In this document: one piece after another, positions 1 to 12,000 of the stretch
How the letters are laid out: every line of letters starts with the position of its first letter
Position numbering within the stretch: position 1 is the stretch's first letter
Source: Maylandia zebra
Lineage: Eukaryota > Chordata > Actinopteri > Cichliformes > Cichlidae
Assembly (NCBI RefSeq): GCF_041146795.1
Contig: NC_135170.1
Location: forward strand, 25,042,033-25,106,032
Direction: 5' to 3'
DNA length: 64,000 nt
The notes under the pieces: model-generated
What the model saw: the letters and a program-made list of their open reading frames with translations, nothing else
Database searches by the model: none
What the model was told of the DNA's origin: nothing
Program-made: the position numbers and the translations under genes

Positions 1-900
1 AGATTTAACAAATTGCTGGAAACTTTCCTCAGATGGTCCATTTTGATATAACAGCGTCACACAGTTGCCCCAGATTTGATTCTACCACATCCCAAAGGTG
101 CTCTCTTATAGATTGGCATATGTTGACTGTGGAGGACATTTGAGTCATTGTCATCCTAAAGAAACAAGTTTGAAATGATTCGAGCTTGGTGACATGGCTT
201 GTTATCCTGCTGGAAGCTGCCATCTGATGATGTATACACTGTGGTCATATAGGGATGGACATCAGCAGCAGCAATACTCATGTAGTCTGTGGTGTTTAAA
301 CAATGCTCAGGCCCTTAACCGTTGATAAATGCAGGATTGATTTATCCTTTCTTGTAGTTTGTGCCAAATTCTGAATGTTGCAGCAGAAATCGACACTCAT
401 CAGACCAGGCGCTGTTGTTCCAGTCTTCCCTGAGCCAACTTTGGCGAGCTTGTGTGAATTGTGGCTTCAGTGTTCTGTTTTTTAGCTGACAGCAGTAGCA
501 CCCAGTGTGGTGTAGCCCGTCTGCTTCGAGGATCAATGTGTTCTGCATTCAGAAATGCTCTTCTGGACACCTTGGTTGTTACGAGTGGTTATTTGAGTTA
601 TTGCTCTCCTCTCTGTCATCAACAGGGCATTTTTAACCCAGAGAATTGCCCTTCACTGTATAGTGTCTCTTTTCTGGAGTATGCTCCGTAAACCCTATAG
701 ATGCTTGTGTCACAAAATATCAGCAGTTTGTGAAATGCCAGTCCATCTGGCACCAACAAATTAAATTACCTTCCCCATTCTGATGTTTGAACGTCAGTCC
801 CTCATCATAACCATACTTAAATGCACTGAGTTCCTGTCATGTGATTGGCTCATATTTCCACGCCACAAATTTTTGAACAAGTGTGGTCAATGAGTAATTG
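1..900 (-). mobile_element. Tc1/mariner-like transposon with decayed transposase, cut by the window edge
   Basis: Minus-strand translation in broken frames gives recognisable Tc1-type transposase pieces: an EDW..AWSDE.RF catalytic-region block near 340-440, a D-H-V-H-P-like block near 250-290, and an EHLWDVVE block near 60-110 that normally follows the DxxP/N motif. The N-terminal MGK-like start lies near 770-783 but runs into stops at once. Beyond it (about 800-900) is the family's 5' non-coding end with a CATGTGATTGGCT stretch. Frameshifts and stops make it a pseudogene. The 3' end lies before the window. Related partial copies sit at 13,845-14,300 and 62,527-63,253. Confidence 0.8.
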
Positions 901-1569
901 TGCATGCTGGTTCCAGTTTACCAATAACAGGCCACTTTCAAAACTACATCATCGTTTGTATGAGCATTTACACATGTTTGAAACAATAAAATTATATGAA
1001 GCTGCAGCCATACCTACCTGGCAGTCAGGTTAGACTGACTAAGTGTTAAAGAAGGGATTTATCCTATTATTGCCTTCAGCTTGTTATTGCAGTTGCTTGC
1101 TCTTTTGCTGCCAGTGTTTGTTATTTTCTCTTCGGCCACAGAATCAAGGAAGCAGGCTTAGCTCTCACTCTCCACCTGTCAGAAGTCTCAGTAGTGCTGG
1201 TGGTGTTGGGGGGAGGCAAATCATGAGTCTGAAAAACAAAAAAGCTAATCATACGGTGTGCTCTTACCGTTGTTTTTTAGACTGAAACTTGGCAGAGAAG
1301 CCCTGATGTTCAACAGAGAGGCACTGAAGTGGATCGTAAATTAAAGGATTAAGTGAGTTTGGTAAATATGTGTTATATAGCCTGGGATAGTGAGCTAGAG
1401 AATCAGTGGAGTTTCGGGAGTTAGTCGGGGGAGTTTTGCGGGGGAAGGGTTTGGTTTTTTTGTCAAGCCTGTTGTCCCAAACTCTTGCTGAACATGGCTT
1501 ATTCCTTTAGGTAGCCTCCAGGTGAAAAAGCAGTCATAAAGTAGATTAGGCTGCTGACAGGATGTGATT

Positions 1570-1644
<75 letters not shown>

Positions 1645-4042
1645 TATTCAACTCTTAGTTTGTCTTTAATGGTTTCACTTTGGTAAAGCAAGAAATCAGA
1701 CTTGTCTGCAATAAACTAACTCTCTAACAGTTGTTAAGAGAACCATTTTTTTAGTAAGTACGGAGGATGATGAATAAACTTATTGTTCACTGTGCTGCAA
1801 AAACTAAAACCTCCTAAACAGACCTATTGTTGTCTGTGGCATTTTCCTCTCTGGGTTTATTTATCTGAAGTTTGTCTGGAGTTCATTTTCAACAGACTTC
1901 CCCTGAGTGTTAAACCAGTTTGATGAACACACTGTTGCTCTTTTTCCAAGCTAGTCTCAACCTGTTTTATTGAGGCTACTATCTTAGCCAGACACACGGT
2001 AAACCGCAGTCACATAGCCATGTCCGATATCTTGTGGTATGCGCAAGCAGATTGGAAGGCGCTGATAGCATCAACAGGCCGTCTGCCTGTCATCATCCTT
2101 CTCTGGCTGTCTTCCAGATTGTCACATTCCTCTCAGTAAACAGGAACCCTGTCATTTTGAAGTACCGGTCATATCTGAGGACTGACATGGTGTTTGTCTC
2201 TCTACCAACACCTTACATCATTTTGTCAGTCCTAATAACTTCCTTCAATGATGTTGTTCTTCCCCACAGTGCAGTTCCCACATGTCATCAGCACTAGTCA
2301 GTGGTTGAACTGTCGATGGTAAAATCCAGTCGGTGTGAGAGCGTGTGGGAGGGTAGTGACATATTTGAAGTATGCAGCAACTGGAGCATCTCACTCAAAA
2401 TTCAAAAAAAGTTTTGCAAGGCAGCGCAGACAAAGCCATGCTTTTGATTCACTCCCAATGATGATGTATAGGTCATGTGTATGTGCTTGAGGGGGAAATA
2501 GAGGGAAGAGAAAAGCAGGGAAAAGGCTCAACACAGTGACATTGTCAAGTCCATGCAAATCAGCCAGTGATGCCTCCAAGCTGTTCTCATCACTTTCAGC
2601 TGTCAGCACCTTTATAATCTCTGCAGCACAGAGAGACCTGAGCAACCACAGCACTGAGGGTGCATAAGAAGATTGCGGGGGACATTCTTGTAAAAGTAGC
2701 AGCACAGACAAAGGGGAATTTAACTCTTCTCTCTTCAGATTTCACAGAAATCAAATATGGATGAGTCCTAAGTGTGCAGTCAGCCATTTTACAGCCAAGT
2801 TTGGCAATGAAACCCCAGAATCCACTGTATAAGTGTATGTTTAAACCACCTTTTCTCCATCACAGGCAAGACGACTTCCGCTCACCAGATTAGCCTCAGT
2901 GATCGGATTCTCATGGCTTCCTCTGGCCCACAACCCTCCTTCTTCTTCGTGGCCCTGTGGCATGAGAGCTTCCTTGATGGGTGCGCTCATTCTTCGATTT
3001 GCATGATCAGTCCAGGATGCTGGGCACAAAAAGCTTCAGCCTTTAGGCTCGCTGATGCTAGGTGACAGCCATGATAGACTCAGGAACTGTGGGGGTGGGA
3101 GGGAAGAAGCAAGATCGCCTTCTTTTGTAATTCCTAAGTTCTCTGGCTCACACAAGGAGATCGGCTCTTTCTGTCTATACCCGCATACTCTGGCATCGTT
3201 CCTGGGCAGCACCTAATCCTTAAGTCTCTTGGAGTCTCTGCAGCACATTCTAAGATTGGAGTAATATTGATTTCATAAAGGCCAGTACAGCAAAACAGAT
3301 TTTTTTTTATTGGAATTTTAACATCACGTCTGCTTTGTGCAGTCAGAGATGCAGCGATCTGACAGTGCAGATGCGGTTTAGTGAAACTCCCTGGGTATTG
3401 TCGATTGATGGTTGTTGAAGTTATGTTTTTGGTTTAGGCTTTCTTTTTTATACTTAGAGAATGCGATCTTTGAGGAGATGCATCCTGGCTTTTGCCATGT
3501 GGTTTAGGGTGAAAAGTGAACAAAGACAACTTAACCATGCACACACTTGCTGATTTACTTTTTGAAGCCGTGTATAAACAAAAGAAAGCCAGCTACAGCT
3601 ACAGTGATGAAAATGATTAGGTACAGTTACTAAAGTACTGCAAATGACCTAACACTAGAGACATATAATGTAGTTCTTACTGTTACACGTGCATTTGACA
3701 GCTTTATTTACTTTAGCATTTACACACAGGCGCCACAGCCCTGAATTTCTCCAGATGTCACCCTACAGAGGTGCACGTGAGAACACAAACCCCTACACTG
3801 AATGGGCTCTAACCTGCCAGCCTCCTGGTCCAGAGTGTGTGTAATGTCCAACTGCCCCTATGTGAGAACAGTACAGATACATGTTAGGTAAAGTCACTGC
3901 AAGCAAGGGGGCATCCTGCCTCCTGTAGGTTCAATCCAAGCAGCAACCTTGCCTAAACTAAATGCTATAGGTACTTTCTTCAATTACTATAAAGAGTGAC
4001 TGTGTCAAAATGGCTTTGATGGCTACATAAACATGAAAGTTC
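901..4042. other. Intergenic, no gene seen
   Basis: Only short chance ORFs with no family resemblance occur here. The main landmark is the GT microsatellite at 1,577-1,642. I see no splice-flanked coding exon, RNA gene or intact transposon. Confidence 0.5.
1577..1642. repeat. (GT)33 microsatellite
   Basis: Uninterrupted GT dinucleotide run of about 66 bp preceded by ATATAT. Likely length-polymorphic; a potential Z-DNA-forming tract. Confidence 0.97.
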
Positions 4043-4351
4043 TAATAATAATAATGGATTGCATTTATATAGCGCTTTTCGAGACCCTCAAAGTACTTTA
4101 CAATTCCACTATTCATTCACTCTCACACACTGGTAGAGGCAAGCTACAGTTGTAGCCACAGCTGCCCTGGGGCAGACTGACAGAAGCGAGGCTGCCATAT
4201 CGCACCGTCGGCCCCTCTGGCCATCACCAGTAGGCGGTAGGTGAAGTGTCTTGCCCAAGGACGCAACGACCGAGACTGTCCGAGACGGGGCTCGAACAGG
4301 TAACCTTCCGATTAAAAGACGAACAGCCAACTCTTGAGCCACGATCGCCCG
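4043..4351 (-). mobile_element. tRNA-derived SINE, minus strand
   Basis: Read on the minus strand it starts with GGGCGATCGTGGCTCAAGAG (pol III A-box-like) and has a B-box-like GGTTACCTGTTCGAGCCCC about 45 bp later. A tRNA-unrelated body follows, then a tail with AAAAGCGCTATATAAATGCA ending in an ATT-type repeat. The same tail type occurs at 7,841-8,174, 15,462-15,537 and 36,221-36,475. Not a functional tRNA: the cloverleaf is not maintained. Confidence 0.75.
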
Positions 4352-4974
4352 TTATCCAGAGCTGTAGCTGCTGGTCGGTTATGCTAAGACCGGTTAGCAT
4401 AACCAGAAGATGTGTCATCATCAGCGGATGAGTGTAGAATACATATTGACTAACAGCCAATCAAGACGTCCTGTCATGGGTAAAATACAAAAGCATAAGC
4501 TGGATTCCCTTGTTGGGTGTTACAGCAAGTTCACATGAGTAGTCCACTTCATAACCTGTAATCAATCTTAATTTCACTAACAGCGTATTAAAACGGTAGA
4601 CTGTGTATGTTGGTGGTTAGTTAAGTCCCATCTTTAAGCCTCAGGTTCAACAGTTTATGAGTATCTTGGTGTTCTGAAACTGGATGTGATGAGTGAGGGA
4701 CAGGTCTGATTAAAACCGAGGTATACTTTATGCTCATACAGGGTCACACAATCTCAGAATTTACGCAATATATCATGTTTTATTCAGTAAGATTTGATGG
4801 TAGCACCTGAGACTATGAACTCATCATGGAAGTATTACCAAAGGTCACAAATCAAGTGAAGAACTGGGTCATTTAATCTTTAGCTTCACTTTTTAGATCC
4901 GACAACATGTCCATCTTTTGTAACAGTCTATGAGAACTTTTTGTTGCATTTGTGTCTTTCAATCGCTTCCATGG

Positions 4975-6033
4975 CCCAGGTGTGTAAAATCAAATACATA
5001 CGCACGCAGAGCTCACTTTCAGGACCTCAGTGAATTCAAGAATGATGCCATGATGGGATGCCACCTAAGCAACAAGTCCAGTTGTGAAATTTCCTCGCTA
5101 CTAAATATTCCACAGTCAACTGTTTGTGGAACTATAAAAAAGCGGAAGTAAAAATGGAAGTGTTTGGGAACGTCAGCAAGTCATCCATGAAATGGTAGAC
5201 CTCTGTGCATAGTGCAAAGTCCGCAGAGGTCGCCAGCTTTCTGCTCAGTCAGTCCGTTCCAAACTTCATGTGGCCTTTAGATTATCTCAACAATAGTCCA
5301 TAGAGAGCTTCATGAAATGGGTTCCCATGGCTGAGCAGCTGCATCCAAGCCTTGCATCACCAAGTGCAGTGGTGTAAAACATGCCGCCACTGGACTCTAG
5401 AGCAGTGGAGATGTGTTCTCTGGAGTAACGACTTATGCTTCTCTGTCTGGCAATCCGATGGATGAGTGTGGGTTTGGTGGTTGCCAGGAGAGCGGTACTT
5501 GTCTGACTGTGCCAAGCGTAAAGTTTGGTGAAGGGGGGGATTATGGTGTGGGGTTGTTTTTCAGGAGTTGGGCACGGCCCCTTAGTTCTTAGCATGCCAA
5601 GACATTTTGGACAATTTCATGCTCCCAACTTTGTGGGAACAGTTTGGGGATGGCCTCTTTCTGTTTCAACATGACAGCGCACCAGTGCACAAAAAAGGCC
5701 CATAAGGACACAGATGAGCGTGTTTGGTGTGAACTTGACTGGCTTGCACAATGTCCTGACCTCCACCTGATAAAACACCTTTGAGATGAATTAGAGCAGA
5801 GACTGTGTGCCGGGCCTTCTTGTCTAATATCAGCGTCTGACCTCACAAATGTGCTTCTGGAAGAATGTTCAAAAAGTCCCATAAACACACTCGTTGTTGA
5901 AAGCCTTCGCAGAAGAGTTGAAGCAGTTATAGCTGCAAAAGGTGGACAGATACCAAAGCCTAGGGATTAAGAATTAAGTGTCACTCATATGTGTGTGAAA
6001 GCAGATGAGCGAATACTTTTGACAGTATAGTGT
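4975..6033 (+). pseudogene. Tc1-like transposase pseudogene, second family, 5'-truncated
   Basis: Plus-strand frames give, in order, an N-terminal helix-turn-helix region around 5,020-5,150 (C-H-L-S-N-K-S-S-C-E-I-S-S-L-L-N-I-P-Q-S-T-V), a catalytic W-R-C-V-L-W-S-N block near 5,405-5,430, a GGIMVWGCFSG block near 5,533-5,565, an FQHDSAPVH block near 5,665-5,690, and a C-terminal E-S-L-R-R-R-V-E-A-V-I-A-A-K-G block at 5,898-5,945. Several frameshifts and stops break the frame. The right end near 6,010-6,033 (ACTTTTGACAGTATAGTG) looks like a Tc1 terminal inverted repeat. I could not find its partner on the left, so the 5' end is probably lost. It belongs to a different Tc1 family from the copies at 1-900 and 62,527-63,253. 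Confidence 0.82.
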
Positions 6034-7079
6034 ATCTAATGAAAGTTGCACTTCACCAGTACTTACACATTGCATATTTTTTTTACAGTCAGCATCTCTT
6101 TTAGACTCTAATAAGTGTGTGTATGTGTGTGTGTGTAGGGGGTGGGGGTGGGGGAGCCAGTTGTTGATGCTGAAGTGGCAAATTTTCCTGTATGTGTTCC
6201 TGACATGCACACAAATCTGCATTCGTAGAACAGACAACTGAAAAGCTCCTTCTCTGCAGAAAGAACTGTGACCAACTAACATCTCCCATCACAGGGTAGA
6301 TTTTCTAAAGTCTTAAAACAAAATAAGTAGGAAGTGCGTTTCCTCTCAGACCACTTTAGTTACATTATGCTGAAAGGTTATAATGGAAATTTTTTTTTGC
6401 CCCAAAACCACAAAAACTGCCTTCCTACCCCCGGCTTTAAGCGAAGGATCTGAATTTCTTCCACCGCTACACAGCCCACGCTGCCGTCCAATAGGCCTAG
6501 CTCTTTCAGGACAATTATGATCACATAACAAGCTTGTGAATTTACAAAGGGAAGGAGACTGAGAAGGGGAAATGTAGAAGAGGAGAACAGTTAGTCTATT
6601 GTGTTTATCCACATGCACAGTTATATACAGTATTAGCACATGGTTTGCCTGGAGAAAGAGCCATCAAGCTGTAGAACAAAACAATCAGTCAAGTGTTGGG
6701 ATAAACTAAGTATGACAGCTCCTAATGGAAACTCTTGTCGACTTGTTCTTTTTCTTCGTTGCCATCGGAACAAAAGCTGGAATTTCAGAAAGAGAGGAGT
6801 TCAGACAGCGGCGTGGTCAACTATGAAGGTGCTACTCGTTCATTTGCTGATTCATCATAACCGGTGTGATGACAAGACTCAATAGCTAAGGGTCAGGAAA
6901 TACAGAGTCTAAGAACCTGAAGGCTGAAGTGGAAAATAAAGACAGTATCCTTTTTCCTCAAGGCTATACCCCTATGATGTATTTATATGGGCAGCAATTC
7001 GAGGCTATTCCACCAGCTATAGCTTGCAAAGCTTTTTTTAGTGCGCTCATGAGTTCATTTTTAAAGATAATTATGAGGC
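6034..7079. other. Intergenic, no gene seen
   Basis: Contains a short imperfect GT/GGGTG stretch near 6,115-6,155 and chance ORFs only. Confidence 0.45.
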
Positions 7080-7840
7080 AGGGAAAAGGGTAACACCACC
7101 TGGGTCTGGGTGCAATTCCCCCCTCCAGGGGCAAGGGTACCTAGACCCGGTTCGTAGAGTACGCTTGGGGAGTGTGATCATGTGTACAGCGTCTCTTTAT
7201 GTCTGTCTCCACGTTGGTTGAGTGTGGAGTAAGTGCATATGAGAGCATGAGGGTGGGAATGGATGTTTGAGTCTGTGTGTGCCTGTATGTCTGTGTCTAT
7301 ATGTCAGGTTGGGTATCAGACACCACCTCTCTGGGGACATCTCAGGCCCTCCAAGGTTTGGAGGCCTATCTCCACCCACCACCACTTCCCCTGCCAGTGG
7401 CGGACTCCCTCAGGTATCGGTGCGTTGGTGGTTCTTTGTGTCTGGGGATGGGCGTCCGGGTACACACCGGCTCACTCCTTGGCGGCTGCTTATCGGGGCC
7501 TGGAGCCTGGGGCTCGCTCGGGCCGCTTCAGAGGTGGGGTGCCCTCGGCCTCTCGGCCTGGGGCTCGGTCACTCAGGCACAGCTAGCTGCCGGCGGAACT
7601 CACGGGCGCGTCACTGCAACTCCCCCTGGCTTCTGCTCGGTGGCTGCTGAGTGAGCCCTCATCTGGGACTCTCCTCAGCTCTTACTGGGACAGTGGCGCG
7701 GCTGCCCCTCTGTTGGTCTTCCTTGGTCTCTTGTGTTCTGGGGGCCTCTGGATGTCTGGAGTTTTGATCTCCTCCATACCTGCTTCATACCCTGGAGGAC
7801 GGGGCTGTGGCTCCCCACACTCCTTAGCAGATCGTAACAT

Positions 7841-8174
7841 GGGTGGCTGTAGCTCAGGTGGCAGAGCAGGTCAGCCACTAATCAGAAGGTCGGTGGTTCG
7901 ATCCCAGGCTGCCTCCTGGCTGCATGTCAAATATCCTTGGGCAAGATACTAACCCCATGTTTGCCTACTGGTGGTGGTCAGAGGGCCCGGTGGCGCCTGT
8001 GTCCGGCAGCCTCGCCTCTGTCAGTGCGCCCCAGGGCAGCTGTGGCTACAATGTAGCTTGCCATCGCCAGTGTGTGAATGTGTGTGTGAATGGGTGAATG
8101 ACTGAATGTAGTGTAAAGCGCTTTGGGGTCCTATGGACTAGAAAAGTGCTATACAAATGCAGGCCATTTACCAT
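7841..8174 (+). mobile_element. tRNA-derived SINE, plus strand
   Basis: Head GGGTGGCTGTAGCTCAGGTG carries an A-box, and GGTCGGTGGTTCGATCCC about 35 bp later is a good B-box. The body follows (CCTTGGGCAAGATACTAACC, then CCCCAGGGCAGCTGTGGCTAC), and the 3' end has GTGTAAAGCGCTTTGGGGTC and AAAGTGCTATACAAATGCAG. This is the best-preserved member of the SINE family in the window. Confidence 0.8.
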
Positions 8175-8730
8175 GGAGAAACCTTTGGAATACAAGCATG
8201 CTGATCCACACAGGTGTACACACGGGTATTCACAGACGCGGACTACAGCTTTCTTGGCTGCTGCCTCAAAGCACATTGTGCGCTGTCTATCTTGCGTGCG
8301 GCACAATATCGTTTAGTATTTAGTTTCTACTGATATCTACTGCTAGCTAGTTTATTGTGATGGTGCTGTTTTTATTATGTTGCTCTTTGTTGTTTGCTTT
8401 CTCTCCTGTTTTTTTCTCCATACAGATGACCCAGGTGTTTTGTTTGTTTTGTTTTTTTTCTTTCTTCCCCCCCTTCTCACCGTCTCTTCTCCCCTTTGGT
8501 TTTCTTTCTCTCCCTCTCTTTCTTTCATTCTTTCTCCCTGTCCTATCCCCCAGTCATGTCTGTCCCGTTTGTAGCAACTGAAAATAAAATAAATACATAA
8601 TTATAATAAAGGTCAATCAAATGGACCAATATGGCAAGGCCATGATGATCCACTTGGTGAAATAAATCCGCTTGGCATCTTTCTTGGCCTTAAGACAACA
8701 ATTCTGATGGCTAAAGATCCAAACGGGAAA

Positions 8731-8731
<1 letters not shown>

Positions 8732-8762
<31 letters not shown>
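8732..8762 (+). repeat. Poly(A) run
   Basis: 31 consecutive A bases, read as the retrotransposition tail of the element to its left. Confidence 0.85.
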
Positions 8763-8764
<2 letters not shown>

Positions 8765-8984
8765 TAATTATGATGCTACAGGCATATATACCCATATTTA
8801 TACATTCAGCTCAAAGTAGTTCAGTAAATATAATGTACTTATCCAGTAGCTGGGCAGTTTATTTTGGTACATTTGTGCAATATATGCTCTATTTCTAATG
8901 CTTGATGAGATTATACTTAGACAAAGCATTAAAATATTTCAGACTTTGTTTGTAATATTGTATTTTTCAATATTGTAAGATCTT

Positions 8985-9062
8985 TTCTTTGCAGTATAAA
9001 GCACCTTGTGTTGAATGTTGTTGGAAATTGGGGCTGCATAAATAAAACTGAGTTGAATTGTT
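8985..9062 (+). mobile_element. 3' tail fragment of a LINE/SINE-type element
   Basis: The stretch ending in CATAAATAAAACTGAGTTGA matches the common fish retroelement tail of the 'AAAGCGCCTT...ATAAATAAAATTGAATTGAA' type. Only the tail is recognisable. Confidence 0.5.
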
Positions 9063-12000
9063 TCCTGAAACTGCAGTTTATTAGCTTAGAGGAGGGTCAG
9101 TAGGGAGAGCATTGCCTCATTAATTTTGTTCTTCCTGACTTGTGTTGCAAAACTGTTATCACTCCAGCAGCCCTGCAAAAGTGAAACTGACATCTGTTTT
9201 AAAGGAAATGCCACTTATTAAATTTAAAAGTGTGAAAAAGTGGTTCGCACTATTTTTTTTTCTTTTCTTTTTTCTTTTACATTTCTAGTATCAAGTGTGC
9301 TTGTTGTCCCAGCGTATAAAATGACCACATTTCATCACAGTCTTGTTTTTGGTTCGCTGTTTTGATGGATAGTCTTTCTATCTTTTTGCAATACTCCAAG
9401 CTGTTGCTAAATACTTCGACCTTTCTGTTGTTTCATCATGTCATGTGAAACAAAAACAACACAGGCACGCCAGGGCCTGAAGCGTGGCATTAATGAAGAG
9501 CGCAGACCAACACTCAAATAACCTGTTAGGTCTGTATCTTGTTCCAGTACACCTGAGGTCATGTCAGGACTCCTGCCAACAGAGTCTGTGATGAAACCAT
9601 GAGACATTTTGAGAAAAGAGGGTACTCATAGAGCACAAATAGAAAGGATCTGCTGGTAAAAAACTAACTTCTGGCATCCCCAGAAAAAGGCATCTAGAAA
9701 CAATTTATTATTCTCCTTTCAAACAGGTATATGGCATGCACAAATGATTATGCTGAAGGCCTCCGCATGAATGCTCAGATACGTTTTAAGTTGCCTTCAA
9801 GGGCACCAGAACGATTAAACTCGCCCTGAATTAGTCTGAGGTTTTGCTGAAAGGTCCACATTAAGATATTTTAGGGTTTAAGCAGGTGGTGCAGAATGTA
9901 GCGAGAGTATTAATCTATGTATTTAGTAACCTGGATGAAGTTGAAAGGGGCTGATGTGCTGACTGAGTGGAACAAGGAGGCTGTTTCTGTCAGATCAGCT
10001 GCAGGATCAGCTGAGGGATCATGGGAGCCGAGCATGGAGGCTGCGCTTTGTGACCTTATTATTGTGCTTTGCTGTCTGTCCTCTACTCCGCTCTCTGCCC
10101 GCCCGGCTTAGCCGTGCTAAGTAGGCTCAGTGTCTTGCACGCACACACACAAACAGACATCTTTAGCACCGCAGGGCTGAATCAGCAAGTTGTCCGGCCG
10201 GTTTGTGCATTTGACGCACACACCTGTAGCACTTAGCCTGCCTCACGCATATTCAAAGCTGGCACGCTCCATGCACACTTCCACGGTCACATGACCCAGC
10301 ACACAGACACGCTTCAGCAGGTCACACGTATGGATGCATATCAGAGATGCTGAAAGCAGAGGAAAACAAAGTGTAAACACAGTTTTGATGGAGGCAGATA
10401 AAATATCTCAGGCACTCACTGCTATTAAATCCATAATAGTTGATTTCAAAAAATGTTCAAGTTAACAAGTACCCCATCAGCTGAACATCAACTGCAGCTG
10501 CTCTTTAACACGTCCATCGCTCTAGCCGTTTGCTGAATATGCCCCCATGTGAAGGAGTTCACTTTGTTGCCCTACCAGACACCTGTTGAAACACGGGAGA
10601 CTCCGTCATGATGAGACACGCATCTACGCAGGTGAATCACAACCAGCTGAAAGAGCTGCAGCAGGTGACACACACCTTCACAAAGGAGGCATGAGCACAG
10701 CGTGTGGAACAGATCACTAAATCAATGAGTCCACGACACAAAAGGCTGCGTCTTCTTCACCATCTGCAGTAAATCAAACAGCAGATGTTTATACACAACG
10801 TCTGTAAAATATTGAAAAACTTGTGAAATAATACTGTTTTTTCTTTACTAGCATTTTGTGTGCCCAAAGCCAAATCTGGACGGTTTTCTAAAGTGACAAC
10901 GGGATTCGGTGCGAGATTAAACTTGCTCTCACACCTGTGTGACGCAGTGCGCAGCCCAGACTGTAAGCAGAGTTAAGCAGCTTTGAGTCCCCCATCCATT
11001 CCAACCATATGATCAAAAAAAATCCCGGGATATGTCTGCAAACAAAGCAAGCGATTCAGCGGTGGGCTCGCTCCGCACCTCAACCCCATCCCACTCTCAT
11101 CTTGCCAAGCCTCAGATCCACCAGCAGCCCGTGGAGCTATACTCCTCACAATGGGCCCATTGTATGAGCTGAGGTAACACCATAATTGTTCCCATTCAGG
11201 TGAAAGACACACCCACTTTTGACTCCTAGTGACATTTTGAGAGGTTTGTGGCTTCCACTGATGTTGCATTATTCAGATACAATGAGGTAAAACGTGGGTG
11301 GCTCACACACCTCGAGCTGCGGCTGGAGCCTCGCTAAGCTGCCATTTGTTTTGTTTTTTTCATGTGTAAAGCCTACGTCTTGACCACAGGGTCTGCAGAG
11401 CTGCAGCGGCAGATTTAATAACATCCTGACATTTCCATGAAGTGGATCTGTGGTGAAAGACAAGTCTGTTGGAAAAGTTTAATAATTTGTTGCTGCCAAT
11501 CTAAAACCCAGAATGAGAAATACTTAGACGAGATTGCCAAAAAGCAGGCCAGTCTAACTACATTAATAAACATACTGAAACAAGCACATTTGCAGTGTGT
11601 TCTTAGAGACTGTGTTTCTCTTTTTTCATTTTATTCTTTTCCTCTCTTCACTTATATCCTCTTATCGCGAAGCTTTATTGAACGACAGTGGAGTCAGACC
11701 CCTCGTCCTCCTCACAAGCCTGGATGCTTCCTGGGGATATAAATCGCAACCATGGGCCCTCAGCAGGGAGGGACCACTGAGAAGGAAACAGTATGGAAGC
11801 TTGGGTGTTTCCAGCTGGCCGGCTTCCGAGCGTTCGTTGAGTCTAACGCAGGCTGGCGAGGAGCTTCCCTGCCTTTCATCTGTTTAGGAAACATCTGGAG
11901 TCATCTGCCGGTTGAATGAAAGTATACACGCGTATGCCTGTGTGTGTTTGTGTCATTCAGGACTCTTGCCAGAAATGTTATCTTTGTGTAAAGATTAACC

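Larger units (their letters stand above)
7080..8762 (+). mobile_element. Composite GC-rich repeat ending in poly(A), with an internal SINE
   Basis: A GC-rich block (about 7,080-7,840) far above the local AT-rich background is followed by a SINE (7,841-8,174), a pyrimidine-rich block (about 8,385-8,560), an AATAAAATAAATACATAA stretch, and a 31-bp A run at 8,732-8,762. The order GC-rich body, pyrimidine tract, poly(A) suggests a retrotransposed element or several nested ones. All three plus frames are open over about 7,277-7,586, which fits GC-driven lack of stops better than coding. I recognise no reverse transcriptase motif, and the family assignment is open. Confidence 0.5.

Noticed and set aside
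5287-5888. Two roughly 100-codon minus-strand frames
   Set aside because: Antisense shadows of the plus-strand Tc1 transposase pseudogene.
7841-7920. Possible functional tRNA gene (A- and B-box present)
   Set aside because: Continues directly into a SINE body and tail, and the stems do not pair as a cloverleaf.
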